Source: Cryobacterium flavum (GTDB taxonomy: Bacteria > Actinomycetota > Actinomycetes > Actinomycetales > Microbacteriaceae). Taken from it: DNA of 64,000 nucleotides. Shown here piece after piece: positions 9,516 through 17,704 of this stretch. The notes under the pieces are model-generated. The model was not told where the DNA came from. It ran no database searches and saw only the letters and a list, made by a program, of their open reading frames with translations. The position numbers and the translations under genes were made by a program. The stretch covers positions 62,001 to 126,000 of the forward strand of contig NZ_FNIB01000005.1 in assembly GCF_900103805.1 (NCBI RefSeq), in the 5' to 3' direction. The first letter of the stretch is position 1. Each line of letters opens with the position of its first letter.

Positions 9516-10520
9516 TTAGGCGGGCCGGGCTGCGCGCCAGTGCGTGATTTCGGCCAGCAGCTCGGCCCGGCGATCGTCGTCGATGAAGGCAGCACGCACG
9601 CCGTTGCGCGCGAGCACGGCGAGCTGGTCGACGGTGAGGTTGAAGGTGCGCGTGATCGCCGCAAACGTGTCGTCGAGGTAGCCGCCGAAGTAGGCCGGGT
9701 CGTCCGAATTGATCGTGACGAGCAAACCACGCTCCAGCATGGCCTGCAACGGGTGATCGGCCAGCGTGTCCACGACACGCAGACGCACGTTGGAGAGCGG
9801 GCAGACCGTGAGCGGAATGGCATTCTGCACCAGGTAGTCCACGAGCAGCGGATCCTCCAGGCTGCGAATTCCATGGTCAACGCGCGATACCTGCAGCAGT
9901 TGCAGGGCCTGCCACACGTACTCGGGCGGGCCCTCCTCACCGGCGTGGGCAACACACTTGAGCCCGTGCGCGCGGGCCAGGTCGAAGACCTCGACGAAAT
10001 CGATCGGCGGGTGCCCGACCTCCGCCGAGTCGAGCCCGATTCCGATGATGGGTGCGTTCATGGCGATCAGCTGGGTAAGAGTGTCGAGCGCCTCGGCGGC
10101 AGGCTGATCGCGCAGAAATGTGATGATGAGCGCCGACGACAGGCCGAACTGCGCCTGGCTGTCACGCAGGGCCCCCGCCACGCCGTTTACGCAGGCAGCG
10201 AGGGAAACACCGCGCACGGTGTGCGCCTGCGGGTCCAGAAAGATTTCCGCATGGCGCACGCCGGCTGCGCTCGCACGACGCAGGTAGGCGCGGGTGAGGT
10301 CGGCAAAGTCCTGCGCGGTTTGCAGCACGGCCATATTGGCGTAGTAGAGCGTGAGAAAGGACTGCAGGTCAGTGAACTCGTATCGACTCTTCAGATCGGC
10401 GATGTCCCTGTAAGGCAGCGTCACCTTGTTGCGGGCAGCCAACTCGAAGATGAGTTCCGGCTCGAGGGTTCCCTCAATGTGTAGGTGTAGTTCAACGGAT
10501 GGCAGGTGGGTTGAGGGCAT
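9516..10520 (-). CDS. Adenine deaminase of the adenosine-deaminase fold
   Basis: This 334-residue zinc amidohydrolase most resembles bacterial and fungal adenine deaminases (adenine to hypoxanthine), not classic Add. The reasons are the segments DPQAHTVRGVSLA, GLDSAEVGHPP, HAGEEGPPEYVWQAL, PLTVCPLSNVRL and INSDDPAYFGGY. The metal ligands are in ELHLHIEGT and the SDDP Asp. The ATG at 10520 gives MPSTHLPSVELHLH, the usual spacing to the HxH motif. It is a single gene between a terminator and an upstream kinase gene in the same direction. Adenosine deamination remains possible. Confidence 0.85.
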   Translation of the reverse strand: MPSTHLPSVELHLHIEGTLEPELIFELAARNKVTLPYRDIADLKSRYEFTDLQSFLTLYYANMAVLQTAQDFADLTRAYLRRASAAGVRHAEIFLDPQAHTVRGVSLAACVNGVAGALRDSQAQFGLSSALIITFLRDQPAAEALDTLTQLIAMNAPIIGIGLDSAEVGHPPIDFVEVFDLARAHGLKCVAHAGEEGPPEYVWQALQLLQVSRVDHGIRSLEDPLLVDYLVQNAIPLTVCPLSNVRLRVVDTLADHPLQAMLERGLLVTINSDDPAYFGGYLDDTFAAITRTFNLTVDQLAVLARNGVRAAFIDDDRRAELLAEITHWRAARPA

Positions 10521-10692
10521 GAGCGGGGTGCTTTCACGTTGAGCGAACGGCTTGCGTTGACAGGTTTCGGTATTACTCAGGCGAGTATACGTTTGGCTCG
10601 CTGAACTGTTGCGGCGTCGGGAACGCGAGCAACACCCTGCCGGGGTCGCCGAATCGACGGCTCCGAACAGGCCGCGCGCGGGTGGCGTGGGG

Positions 10693-11358
10693 CTACTGAC
10701 CCGAGATCGTGAGGGTCGCGCGCGGGCGCGTGGCCTCGATGAGCTCGGCGTTCTTTCCGTCGACGGACTCGGCCCAGGCCAGCGCGGCCTCGGGGCTGCG
10801 TCCGTGGCGCTCGTGCCGGTCGACCAGGCGGCGGAGACGCTCGTTGTCGCTGGTCTCACAGAACCAGGATTCGGCGAGGAGCGAGTCGATCTGCACCCAC
10901 GGCTCGGTGTCGGCGAGCAGGTAGTTGCCCTCCACCATGACCACACGAGCGCTCGGCAGCACGGCGATCTCGGCAGCGATTCCCTCGTCGACGTTGCGAT
11001 TAAAGCTTGGCGCATAGACCGTGTGGTCGTACTCGGTGAGGAGGCGACGGAGCAAGGCGACGAATCCCCAGCCGTCGAAGGTGTCGATCGCGCCCTTGCG
11101 ATCGTGCCGGCCGAGGCGGTCGAGGGTGGAGTTGGCGAGGTGGAAACCGTCCATGGGGAGGTGCACGGCGACATCCGTGCTGCCGAGCAGATCGTTCACC
11201 GTCGCGGCGACCTGCATCGCGAGGGTAGTCTTGCCGGCGCCGGGGCTGCCGGCAATCCCGACCAGAATGCGCCCGTGCTCGGGCAGAAGATCGATGACCC
11301 GGCGGGCGAGGTCGGTCAGTTGAGCGGATGCTGTGGGCTCGAGGCCGCGGTTCGACAT
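10693..11358 (-). CDS. Uridine kinase-like P-loop nucleoside/nucleotide kinase
   Basis: This 221-residue kinase has Walker A GIAGSPGAGKTT near residues 34-45, a DGFHL substrate motif (LPMDGFHLANSTL) and a later RLVDRHERHGRS lid. The arrangement fits the uridine kinase/pantothenate kinase/YggC-like superfamily. The acceptor cannot be named, though the neighbouring adenine deaminase hints at purine salvage. A run of twelve G (C on the coding strand) lies 72-83 bases upstream of the start. Confidence 0.82.
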   Translation of the reverse strand: MSNRGLEPTASAQLTDLARRVIDLLPEHGRILVGIAGSPGAGKTTLAMQVAATVNDLLGSTDVAVHLPMDGFHLANSTLDRLGRHDRKGAIDTFDGWGFVALLRRLLTEYDHTVYAPSFNRNVDEGIAAEIAVLPSARVVMVEGNYLLADTEPWVQIDSLLAESWFCETSDNERLRRLVDRHERHGRSPEAALAWAESVDGKNAELIEATRPRATLTISGQ

Positions 11359-11429
11359 GAGTTGACTATAGGGGGCGGCGGGAGCGCGAGCTGTTCAACA
11401 CGCGTTAGCTGCTGGGCGGGGGCGCTGAC

Positions 11430-11441
11430 GGGGGGGGGGGG
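11430..11441. repeat. G12 homopolymer upstream of kinase gene
   Basis: Twelve consecutive G lie between the kinase start (11358) and the zinc-ribbon gene stop (11499). This would be a C tract in the kinase leader. Tracts of this length are prone to slippage and to sequencing error. Confidence 0.8.
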
Positions 11442-11498
11442 CTGCGGCGGCTGCGGGCGGGACGGGGCGCTGCGAGCGCTGACTGTGGCGGTGGGGGG

Positions 11499-11819
11499 TC
11501 AGGAGCCGGTGGGAGGCCAGATGCCGTCGCATCCGCTTTGCGCACAGGCGAATTGCCAGGTCTCGCCGTCGGGCACGATTTGCATGGGCATGAGGCAGCG
11601 CGGGCAGTTGGGGGCACGCACCTCGGCCGGTACAGCGCTGGCCAGCTCGGCCTCGGAGTACGGCGGACCAAAGTACAGCTGCGGGCACGCGAAGTTGGCG
11701 CAGCCGTAGTCGTAACCCGTGCCGTGCCAAGTGACTTCCAGGGGATCGCCGCATTGCGGGCAGAGGCGCGGCTGATCGACGTCTTTCTTTTCGAAGACCC
11801 ATGCGACGTTATCGTCCAT
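11499..11819 (-). CDS. Small zinc-ribbon protein of unknown function
   Basis: This is a 106-residue soluble protein with two similar cysteine sets: CPQC with CANFAC in the first half and CPRC with CAQSGC in the second. It therefore looks like two tandem zinc ribbons. It starts MDDNVAWVFEKKD. I do not recognise the family. A nucleic-acid or protein-binding role is plausible but not shown by context. Confidence 0.7.
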   Translation of the reverse strand: MDDNVAWVFEKKDVDQPRLCPQCGDPLEVTWHGTGYDYGCANFACPQLYFGPPYSEAELASAVPAEVRAPNCPRCLMPMQIVPDGETWQFACAQSGCDGIWPPTGS

Positions 11820-11908
11820 GCGCTGAGAATAGTCCCGCCGGCCGGGGTGTGGTGGGCATTTGACGATTTGTGGAAAATCGGGCGACTCGTACTCGGAGCC
11901 TCGTGTAT

Positions 11909-11999
11909 AACTGCGGAGAATTTACCATCCGGCGCCGAAGACCATTGGAGGTGACCCGGTTTTCCGGGGTCGGGGCCGCTATCTCGGCAGTTACGAACG
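11909..11999. repeat. CTGCGGAGAT hairpin repeat, copy 1
   Basis: AACTGCGGAGA (11909-11919) and TCTCGGCAGTT (11982-11992) form an 11-bp inverted repeat with one mismatch, and GAACGGG follows on the right. The element has the same arms and right-hand tail as the copies near 58.8 and 60.0 kb. It fills most of the gap between the zinc-ribbon gene and the Asp-box gene. Confidence 0.65.
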
Positions 12000-12017
12000 G
12001 GACGCCCAACGGCCGGG

Positions 12018-12998
12018 CTAGAGCCAGGTGCGGCCGGCGTCGGTGGAACGGAGGGTGGCGTCGCCGATCCAGAGCCAGAGCGTGTCATCGGCGGCGGCGA
12101 CGGCGACGTTGCCGGCCAGGGCGGCGGGAGTTTGCTCGGTCGGGTAACAGCCGGTGACCGTGGGCGTGAGATCGGCGGTGAGGGCGACGAGGTTCACACC
12201 GATGCAGTCGGTGGCTGTGGTTGTGCCGGTGGTGGTCGCGACGGCCAGGTAGCCGGTGGACGTGGCAGTGACGGTGACTATTCCGGCGACGGTTACCGGC
12301 GGCGACCAGGTGGTGGCGGCATCCGTTGTGGCGAACAAGCGGCCGTCGGCGCAGAGCACGGCTGCCGAGTCCGCGTCGCTGCTGGGCGCGAGGGACACAA
12401 CCGCATCGCACGGGGCTGGCTGGAATCCCGCTGGCCCGTGCAGTTCGGAGCGGTCGGCCGGGTCGACAAACCACATGGTGTCGAGCTCGTCTTCGGAAGA
12501 TGAGTAGTTATCGCCCGCAACGAAGGTGCGCACGACCTGGGGCGAGCAGTCTTCTTCGGCGAATCCAACGAACTGGGCGACCGACTCGTTGGTTGCGTCG
12601 ATGCTCTGCAATGCGGTCACCTCGGTGGGACCGTTCGCGTCGGTCGCGGTCCAGGAGGCACCACCGTCGGTGCTGACGGCGGGCTCGGCGAGCGGGTCAG
12701 GGCAGGTGCCAGTGACGGCCCGCCAGGCGATGGTCGACGACACAGCAGAGAGAATGCGCGTGAGCGGCACGGGGCTGACGCTGGCGGCCACCGAGCCGGT
12801 CGGGCTGGGAACGGGAGTGGCGGTGGGAACAAGCGCAGCGGGCGGCGGGGAGTCGGGGAGGCTGGTCTCGGCCCGGGTCGAGGTGAGAGCGGTGGCGACA
12901 AGATAGATGTCAGCCAGGAGGAACAACCCGACGGCGAGATAAACCCAGAGGCGACGACGCGAGGAATCGCGCGGGCTCGTGCGGTGAAAACGGCGCAT
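12018..12998 (-). CDS. Membrane-anchored Asp-box (BNR-like) repeat protein
   Basis: This 326-residue protein has a basic N-terminus, one membrane helix (about residues 17-38), a Pro/Thr-rich linker and an outer domain with Asp-box repeats STDGGASW, TTDAATTW and STDAGRTW. Such repeats occur in beta-propellers such as sialidases and Ycf48-like factors. No catalytic sialidase residues are recognisable. The ATG lies one base after the phosphatase stop, so the gene closes the polysaccharide-control operon and may be an envelope sensor or structural protein. Confidence 0.75.
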   Translation of the reverse strand: MRRFHRTSPRDSSRRRLWVYLAVGLFLLADIYLVATALTSTRAETSLPDSPPPAALVPTATPVPSPTGSVAASVSPVPLTRILSAVSSTIAWRAVTGTCPDPLAEPAVSTDGGASWTATDANGPTEVTALQSIDATNESVAQFVGFAEEDCSPQVVRTFVAGDNYSSSEDELDTMWFVDPADRSELHGPAGFQPAPCDAVVSLAPSSDADSAAVLCADGRLFATTDAATTWSPPVTVAGIVTVTATSTGYLAVATTTGTTTATDCIGVNLVALTADLTPTVTGCYPTEQTPAALAGNVAVAAADDTLWLWIGDATLRSTDAGRTWL

Positions 12999-12999
12999 A

Positions 13000-13770
13000 T
13001 CAGCTCTGCCGCAGGGCGGGGGCCAGAGCCGCCGCGATCGTCGTGACCGAGTCGTCGATGATGGCGGCGACTCGGGTGTACACCACCACCGACTGCCGGA
13101 ATGGGTCATCGATATCGTCGAGGGTGGCGGGAGTCGGCGACGGGTGCAGGCCGCGCGTCGCGGCGATCGAGGCCACGAATGCCGAGAAAGCGGATGCCGC
13201 CGGCTGGGTCGCCGAAGCGGGTTGCGGCGCAGCCTCAACCGGTTGCCGATCCTGTTGAGACACGACCGGAAGAGGGGACTCGGCGGTGGCGGCCGAGGTC
13301 GGTACATCCGCTCGCCGGGCCCAGGTTGGGGAACCGGGCCCAGGTTCTAAACTCGGCCCGGTTTCCGGGCCCGGGCCCGGAATGGAAGAAGAAGGAGGGT
13401 CGGAGGGGGATTCCACGGCGGAAACCAGACGGGCGAACTGGTTCAGAGTGAAGGTGTACCGGGTGGCCTTGGGGAGCAGCGTGACGACCTCACGGCGGTG
13501 GTCCCGGGTAGCCGTGAGAATGAGGTCGGCCTCGCCAACGAGCTGCTCGGTGACCTGCCGGGCCGCATGCTCGGTGTCATGGGCGCCGTGCTTGAGCGAG
13601 AGCGCGGCCGCCTCGGCCGTCATGGGGCTCGCCACCATGGCCCGGGTGCCGGCGCTGTGCACCTCGACCAGAAGGCCGAGCGCGTCACAACGAGCTCGCA
13701 ACAACTGCTCAGCGAGCGGAGAGCGGCAAATGTTGCCCGTGCAGACCAGAAGAATGCGGGGGGCGCTCAT
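13000..13770 (-). CDS. Low-molecular-weight protein tyrosine phosphatase with a low-complexity insert
   Basis: This Wzb-type phosphatase probably dephosphorylates the adjacent tyrosine autokinases. The P-loop CTGNICRS (C10, R16, S17) is intact and the general-acid DPF motif is present late in DDIDDPFRQS. At 256 residues it is longer than typical (about 150-200). The extra length is a Pro/Gly/Ala/Ser-rich insert at about residues 118-205, part of which (about 131-151) is encoded by a GGGCCC-type palindromic repeat. The ATG overlaps the upstream autokinase stop (ATGA), as expected for a kinase-phosphatase pair. Confidence 0.93.
   Translation of the reverse strand: MSAPRILLVCTGNICRSPLAEQLLRARCDALGLLVEVHSAGTRAMVASPMTAEAAALSLKHGAHDTEHAARQVTEQLVGEADLILTATRDHRREVVTLLPKATRYTFTLNQFARLVSAVESPSDPPSSSIPGPGPETGPSLEPGPGSPTWARRADVPTSAATAESPLPVVSQQDRQPVEAAPQPASATQPAASAFSAFVASIAATRGLHPSPTPATLDDIDDPFRQSVVVYTRVAAIIDDSVTTIAAALAPALRQS
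13317..13380. repeat. GGGCCC-type tandem palindrome, divergent copy inside phosphatase gene
   Basis: GGGCCCAGGTTCTAAACTC and the following GGCCCGGTTTCCGGGCCCGG resemble the intergenic copies at 28.2, 45.4 and 54.3 kb, with more mismatches. Here it is read in frame as a Gly/Pro-rich peptide within the tyrosine phosphatase. Confidence 0.6.
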
Positions 13771-15203
13771 GCTTTGGCTCTCGATCGGCGGGCGTAGGAC
13801 GGCGGGACCATGTCAGGTTCGGCCCCGACTTCACCATAGCTGTGACCGTAGCCGTACGGACCATAGTGTCCGTAACCATAGGCATCCGGCCCGGTGATTT
13901 GCAGCATGGTGAGGACGAGCCCGCTGATCGGCGCTCCGACGCTGTGCAGGGCGGCGATCGCCCCCTTGAGCTGGTTCTTCTGGGTACGGCCAGCGGCAAC
14001 GATGAGAATGGCAGCGCCGACGCTCTTGGCGAGGATAGCGGCATCCGTCACGGGCAGCAGGGGCGGGGAGTCGAAGATGACGACGTCGAAGGTGCTGTTG
14101 AATTCATCGATCAGCGTGGCCATGCCGGCTGAGCCGAGCAACTCGCTCGGGTTCGGCGGAATGCGACCGGCGGGAAGCACGAACAACTGCCCGAGGCCCC
14201 ACGGCTGGATGACATCGCTGAGCTCAGCCCGCCCGATCAGCACGTCGGTGAGGCCGACCCCGCCCTCGATATCCATGTATTCGGCGATTTTCGGGCGACG
14301 CAGGTCGGCGTCGACGAGCAGCACCCGGGCGCCGGCATCGGCCAGGGCAATGGCCAGGTTGGCACTCGAGGTGCTCTTGCCCTCGCTGCCGATCGACGAC
14401 GTGATGACGAACGAACGGTCAGCGCGGCCCAGATCGAGGTATTGCAGGTTGGTGCGCAGGGTGCGAAACGATTCGGCTCGGGGGCTGCGCGGGTCCGCGT
14501 GCACGATGAGCGGGCGCTCGGTGGCTTTCGGGTCGAACACGATGCCGCCGATGACGGGCATGTCGGTGACCTGTTCCACGTCGCGCTGGCTGCGGATGCG
14601 GATGTCGAGAGTTTCGCGCAGCACGGCCAGCCCCACGCCGAGGGCGAGGCCCACGAGCGCGCCGAGCGCGAGGTTGAGCGGCACGTTCGGGCTCACCGGC
14701 GCGTTCGGCACACTGGCCACCTGCACCCGGGTGAGTTTGACCGGCGCGGCCGCACCCGGGTCGTCGGGCTTCTCGATCTGCTGCACGTTCTCGGTGAGGC
14801 TCTGCGACACCGCGTTGGCGATATCCGCAGCCCGCACGGGGTCGGCGTCGGTGACCGTGATGTCGATAATGGACGTGTCGAGCGGTGCAGAAACGGAAAT
14901 CGCATCAGCGAGAGCGGCCGGTATGAGGTCGAGGTTCAGGCCCTCAATGACCGGCAGCAACACGAGCGGCGTGGTGGCGAGGCCGGAGTACGTCTTGACC
15001 CTCGCCACGGTGAAGCTGTTGCCCTGCACCAGGTCAGAGGTGGTGCCGCTCGATTGCGTCGACACGAAAACCTTCGAGATGGCGCTGAACTTGGGCGTCG
15101 TCGTGATCGAGAAAACGGATGCCGCGGCGACGGCAACGAGCGTCAGCGCGACAATGAGAAGCCAGCTCTTGCGCAGGATGCGAATGTAGTCGCGGAGTTC
15201 CAC
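13767..15203 (-). CDS. Wzc-like polysaccharide biosynthesis tyrosine autokinase (copy 1)
   Basis: This 478-residue BY-kinase has an N-terminal Wzz-like domain with membrane helices near residues 15-35 and 170-195. A cytoplasmic ATPase follows with Walker A SIGSEGKSTSSANLA, an A' motif VLLVDADLRRP and Walker B VVIFDSPPLLPVTD. The C-terminus is a Tyr/Gly cluster (YGYGHYGPYGYGHSYG), the likely autophosphorylation tail. The GTG start at 15203 (VELRDYIRILRKSW) matches the paralogue's MELRDYIRMLRKSW and has GAAAGG upstream. It is expected to set chain length and export of an extracellular polysaccharide. Confidence 0.93.
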   Translation of the reverse strand: MELRDYIRILRKSWLLIVALTLVAVAAASVFSITTTPKFSAISKVFVSTQSSGTTSDLVQGNSFTVARVKTYSGLATTPLVLLPVIEGLNLDLIPAALADAISVSAPLDTSIIDITVTDADPVRAADIANAVSQSLTENVQQIEKPDDPGAAAPVKLTRVQVASVPNAPVSPNVPLNLALGALVGLALGVGLAVLRETLDIRIRSQRDVEQVTDMPVIGGIVFDPKATERPLIVHADPRSPRAESFRTLRTNLQYLDLGRADRSFVITSSIGSEGKSTSSANLAIALADAGARVLLVDADLRRPKIAEYMDIEGGVGLTDVLIGRAELSDVIQPWGLGQLFVLPAGRIPPNPSELLGSAGMATLIDEFNSTFDVVIFDSPPLLPVTDAAILAKSVGAAILIVAAGRTQKNQLKGAIAALHSVGAPISGLVLTMLQITGPDAYGYGHYGPYGYGHSYGEVGAEPDMVPPSYARRSRAKA

Positions 15204-15310
15204 GTGGCGACCTTTCGTTGCGATACATAACTGCTCTCCGTAGTCTCCCACAGAAAGAACGCCCCTTTACTCCCACGCCTGCCCCGTAATCAGGGGTGCA
15301 AAACCCTAAT

Positions 15311-15832
15311 TCAGGCGTGCTGGCCGCGCACCCAACGGCGGCCGATCAGCACGAACGCCAGGCCCAGCGCGAGTACACCGGCGACGGAATAGAGCACCAG
15401 CGCTGGCACCCCGAAGCCGGCTGACGGCAGGGTCGCCGAGCCATCGGCGGCGACAACCGTGATCGTCGCCGTGCCCACACTTTGCGATTTTAGGCCGGTG
15501 GCGGTGAGAGTGTAGGAACCGACGGCATCAGCCGGCAGCACGATGGTGAGTTCGAGTGCGCCGAGGTTGGTCGCCGTGCGCTCCGTGTCGGTGGTCACGG
15601 CACGCACGATGCCGATCGTCACGGCGCCGTCGCCGGTGACGGCCACGGCCACCCGCTCCGCCTTCTCGAATGCACCGCTTTGGAACCCGACGCTGACCTC
15701 GCCACCGGGCTGCTGGTCGCCACTGACCGAGACGAGGTCGGCAGCGACGTAGCCCGCCGCCTGCGCGGCGACCGGCACAGCGAGCAGGGCGACGGCAGCG
15801 ATCGCGAGTGTGGCGAGAAGTTTCTTGAGCAC
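15311..15832 (-). CDS. Secreted surface protein with LPSAG sorting signal
   Basis: This 173-residue protein has a Sec signal peptide (MLKKLLATLAIAAVALLAVP, AQA cleavage region), a beta-rich domain of about 100 residues, and a C-terminal LPSAG motif followed by a membrane helix and a basic end. LPSAG is an LPxTG variant. Start is GTG at 15832 behind a G-rich site. It is a paralogue of the LPSTG protein at 20691-21221. It lies between the DUF4012 gene and autokinase copy 1, so it is probably an envelope component of that locus. Confidence 0.82.
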   Translation of the reverse strand: MLKKLLATLAIAAVALLAVPVAAQAAGYVAADLVSVSGDQQPGGEVSVGFQSGAFEKAERVAVAVTGDGAVTIGIVRAVTTDTERTATNLGALELTIVLPADAVGSYTLTATGLKSQSVGTATITVVAADGSATLPSAGFGVPALVLYSVAGVLALGLAFVLIGRRWVRGQHA

Positions 15833-15864
15833 GTGCTTACCCCCCGGGGTGGTGCTGAATTAGA

Positions 15865-17676
15865 TCATTGTGACGAACCCTGACAACTGAAGTCTAGTTG
15901 TGTCGCCTCGTGCAGCGCGATGAGGGGGGTGCTGCGCAGCTCGAGGGCACCGCTGAATGGCCGAGCGCCGAGCCAGTTGAAGCGCAGCACGGTACTCTCC
16001 CCCGGGGCCAGTTCGACGCCCACCGTGCTGACCGGAAAGGTCGCATCGGTGGCCGGATGGTAGGGAACGGTGGCCCCGTCGCGGGTGACGCCGAGATTTT
16101 GCACCTCGGGAGTGCCGTACCCGCTCACCATGGTCTTGATATTGCCGAGCGGCACGCCGAAGGAACCGCCGCCGGTGACATAAGCGGGAAGGCTGGTGGC
16201 GGCATCCGCTGGGGCAGTGTTGGTGAGGGTGACCTCGACCGCGTACTGCGGGCGCTGGTCTGCGCGGCAGGTCTGCTGGCCGATGGCGGTGTGCACGTCG
16301 AGGTAGAGGTCCATTTTGGCACCGGTGGCGTCGTTCAGGTAGAGGCCGAAACGGTTCGTGGTGCTGTCGCTGACCGGGCGCGCTCCGGCGAGGGTAGTGC
16401 CGGCGAGAACGGCCTGCTCGCCCTCGTCGGCGTTCCAGACCAGTACCCGGTTTTCTGCGCCGGCGCGGACGAGCGCGGTGAGCAGTTTGGTCGGATCGGC
16501 GCGGCCACTCTTGACAGCGTCGAAGACCGCGCCGGCGGCGGCGGCGAAGAAGGCATCCTGCTGGGCCGGCACCTCGTAGCGTGCGTAGACGTCGCTGAGC
16601 AGCAACTGCACGGCGTTGTCGGCGGTGAGCTCATCGCCAGTGGCCAGCGTGATCGGCCCGGTGGCATCGAGCAGGTAGCTGAGCGCGACCGGATCGACCG
16701 AGAGTACGCCGTTGGTCTCGACGCCGAATGCGAGGCGCCACATTTCACGCGTCAGGGCGCCGCTCTGGGCGAAATCGGGCGTCATGGTGACGTTCTGGAT
16801 GAACTGACCGGTGATGTCCCCGTAAATGCTGCGAATCTCGTCGCCGAGAGGGAGTACCGGCTCGTCCGGCTGCGCGAACGATCCGGAACTCGCCTGCTGC
16901 GTGAGCTCGATGCTGCCCTGGTCGGTGTGCAGCAGGGCGAGGGCGCCGGGGATGCCGCCGGTGGAGCGCAGCTCGGCGGGATTCTGAAACAGCAGAATGT
17001 AGTCGCGGGGTGCGTCGGCGCCGAGCATGGCCGGCACCAGGGTGACGGCACGTTGCATGCCGTCGAGGGTGACCGCGGTGTCGACCGTGACGGTTTGCAG
17101 CTGGGTGACCGAGCTGCGCACGACCTCGAGCACGTTGCCGGTGTCGATGCGGTCGACGTTGGCGGCCGCGCGGGTGAGAGCAGTGTTGGCCGCGGCGACC
17201 TGCGGTTGCGAATCGATCAGGGGCTGCAGGGCGATTTTTCCGTCAACCGGTTTGAAGGCGTTCAGGTCGAGGGTGCCGGCGAGTGCGGCGAGGGGCATCA
17301 CGGCATTCCGGGCGACGTCGTCGACCACCGCGGCGACCTCGCGCACGGCCACCAGGTTGGGTCCGAGAAACGGGAGCAGCTCATAGGCGCGCCAGACGGG
17401 GTCGCTCGTGCGGGACCGGGCGGTGTCGGCGAATTCGGCCAACTCGGCCGCGCTCAGGGCAGCGGCAGCACCGTTACCGGCGACGACCTGGTCTTTGAGG
17501 CTCATGGCGAGCGGCACGGCCGCCTCGAGGGCGTCCTTCGCCTGCAAGCCGCGAATACCCACCCAGGCGGTGGCGGCGATAAAGACAACGAGCAGCCCGA
17601 GCACAACCGGGCCCACGGTGGTGCGCGTTCGGGAGCGCTTCGGCCGCGCTGCGTGTGCCGATCGGGGAGAAGACAT
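15865..17676 (-). CDS. DUF4012 family membrane-anchored protein
   Basis: This 603-residue protein has a basic N-terminus (SSPRSAHAARPKRSRTRT), one membrane helix near residues 20-42, and a long outer domain with the DUF4012 features YILLFQNPAELRSTGGIPGA and later PAYVTGGGSFGVPLGN. In actinobacteria these genes often sit with tyrosine autokinases and exopolysaccharide genes, as here. The molecular role is not known to me. I chose ATG 17676 because it precedes the membrane helix at normal spacing. Its start is 28 bases from the autokinase copy 2 stop, which suggests co-transcription. Confidence 0.87.
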   Translation of the reverse strand: MSSPRSAHAARPKRSRTRTTVGPVVLGLLVVFIAATAWVGIRGLQAKDALEAAVPLAMSLKDQVVAGNGAAAALSAAELAEFADTARSRTSDPVWRAYELLPFLGPNLVAVREVAAVVDDVARNAVMPLAALAGTLDLNAFKPVDGKIALQPLIDSQPQVAAANTALTRAAANVDRIDTGNVLEVVRSSVTQLQTVTVDTAVTLDGMQRAVTLVPAMLGADAPRDYILLFQNPAELRSTGGIPGALALLHTDQGSIELTQQASSGSFAQPDEPVLPLGDEIRSIYGDITGQFIQNVTMTPDFAQSGALTREMWRLAFGVETNGVLSVDPVALSYLLDATGPITLATGDELTADNAVQLLLSDVYARYEVPAQQDAFFAAAAGAVFDAVKSGRADPTKLLTALVRAGAENRVLVWNADEGEQAVLAGTTLAGARPVSDSTTNRFGLYLNDATGAKMDLYLDVHTAIGQQTCRADQRPQYAVEVTLTNTAPADAATSLPAYVTGGGSFGVPLGNIKTMVSGYGTPEVQNLGVTRDGATVPYHPATDATFPVSTVGVELAPGESTVLRFNWLGARPFSGALELRSTPLIALHEATQLDFSCQGSSQ

Positions 17677-17704
17677 TGCCCTATTCAAGCAGAACGCGGG
17701 CCGG

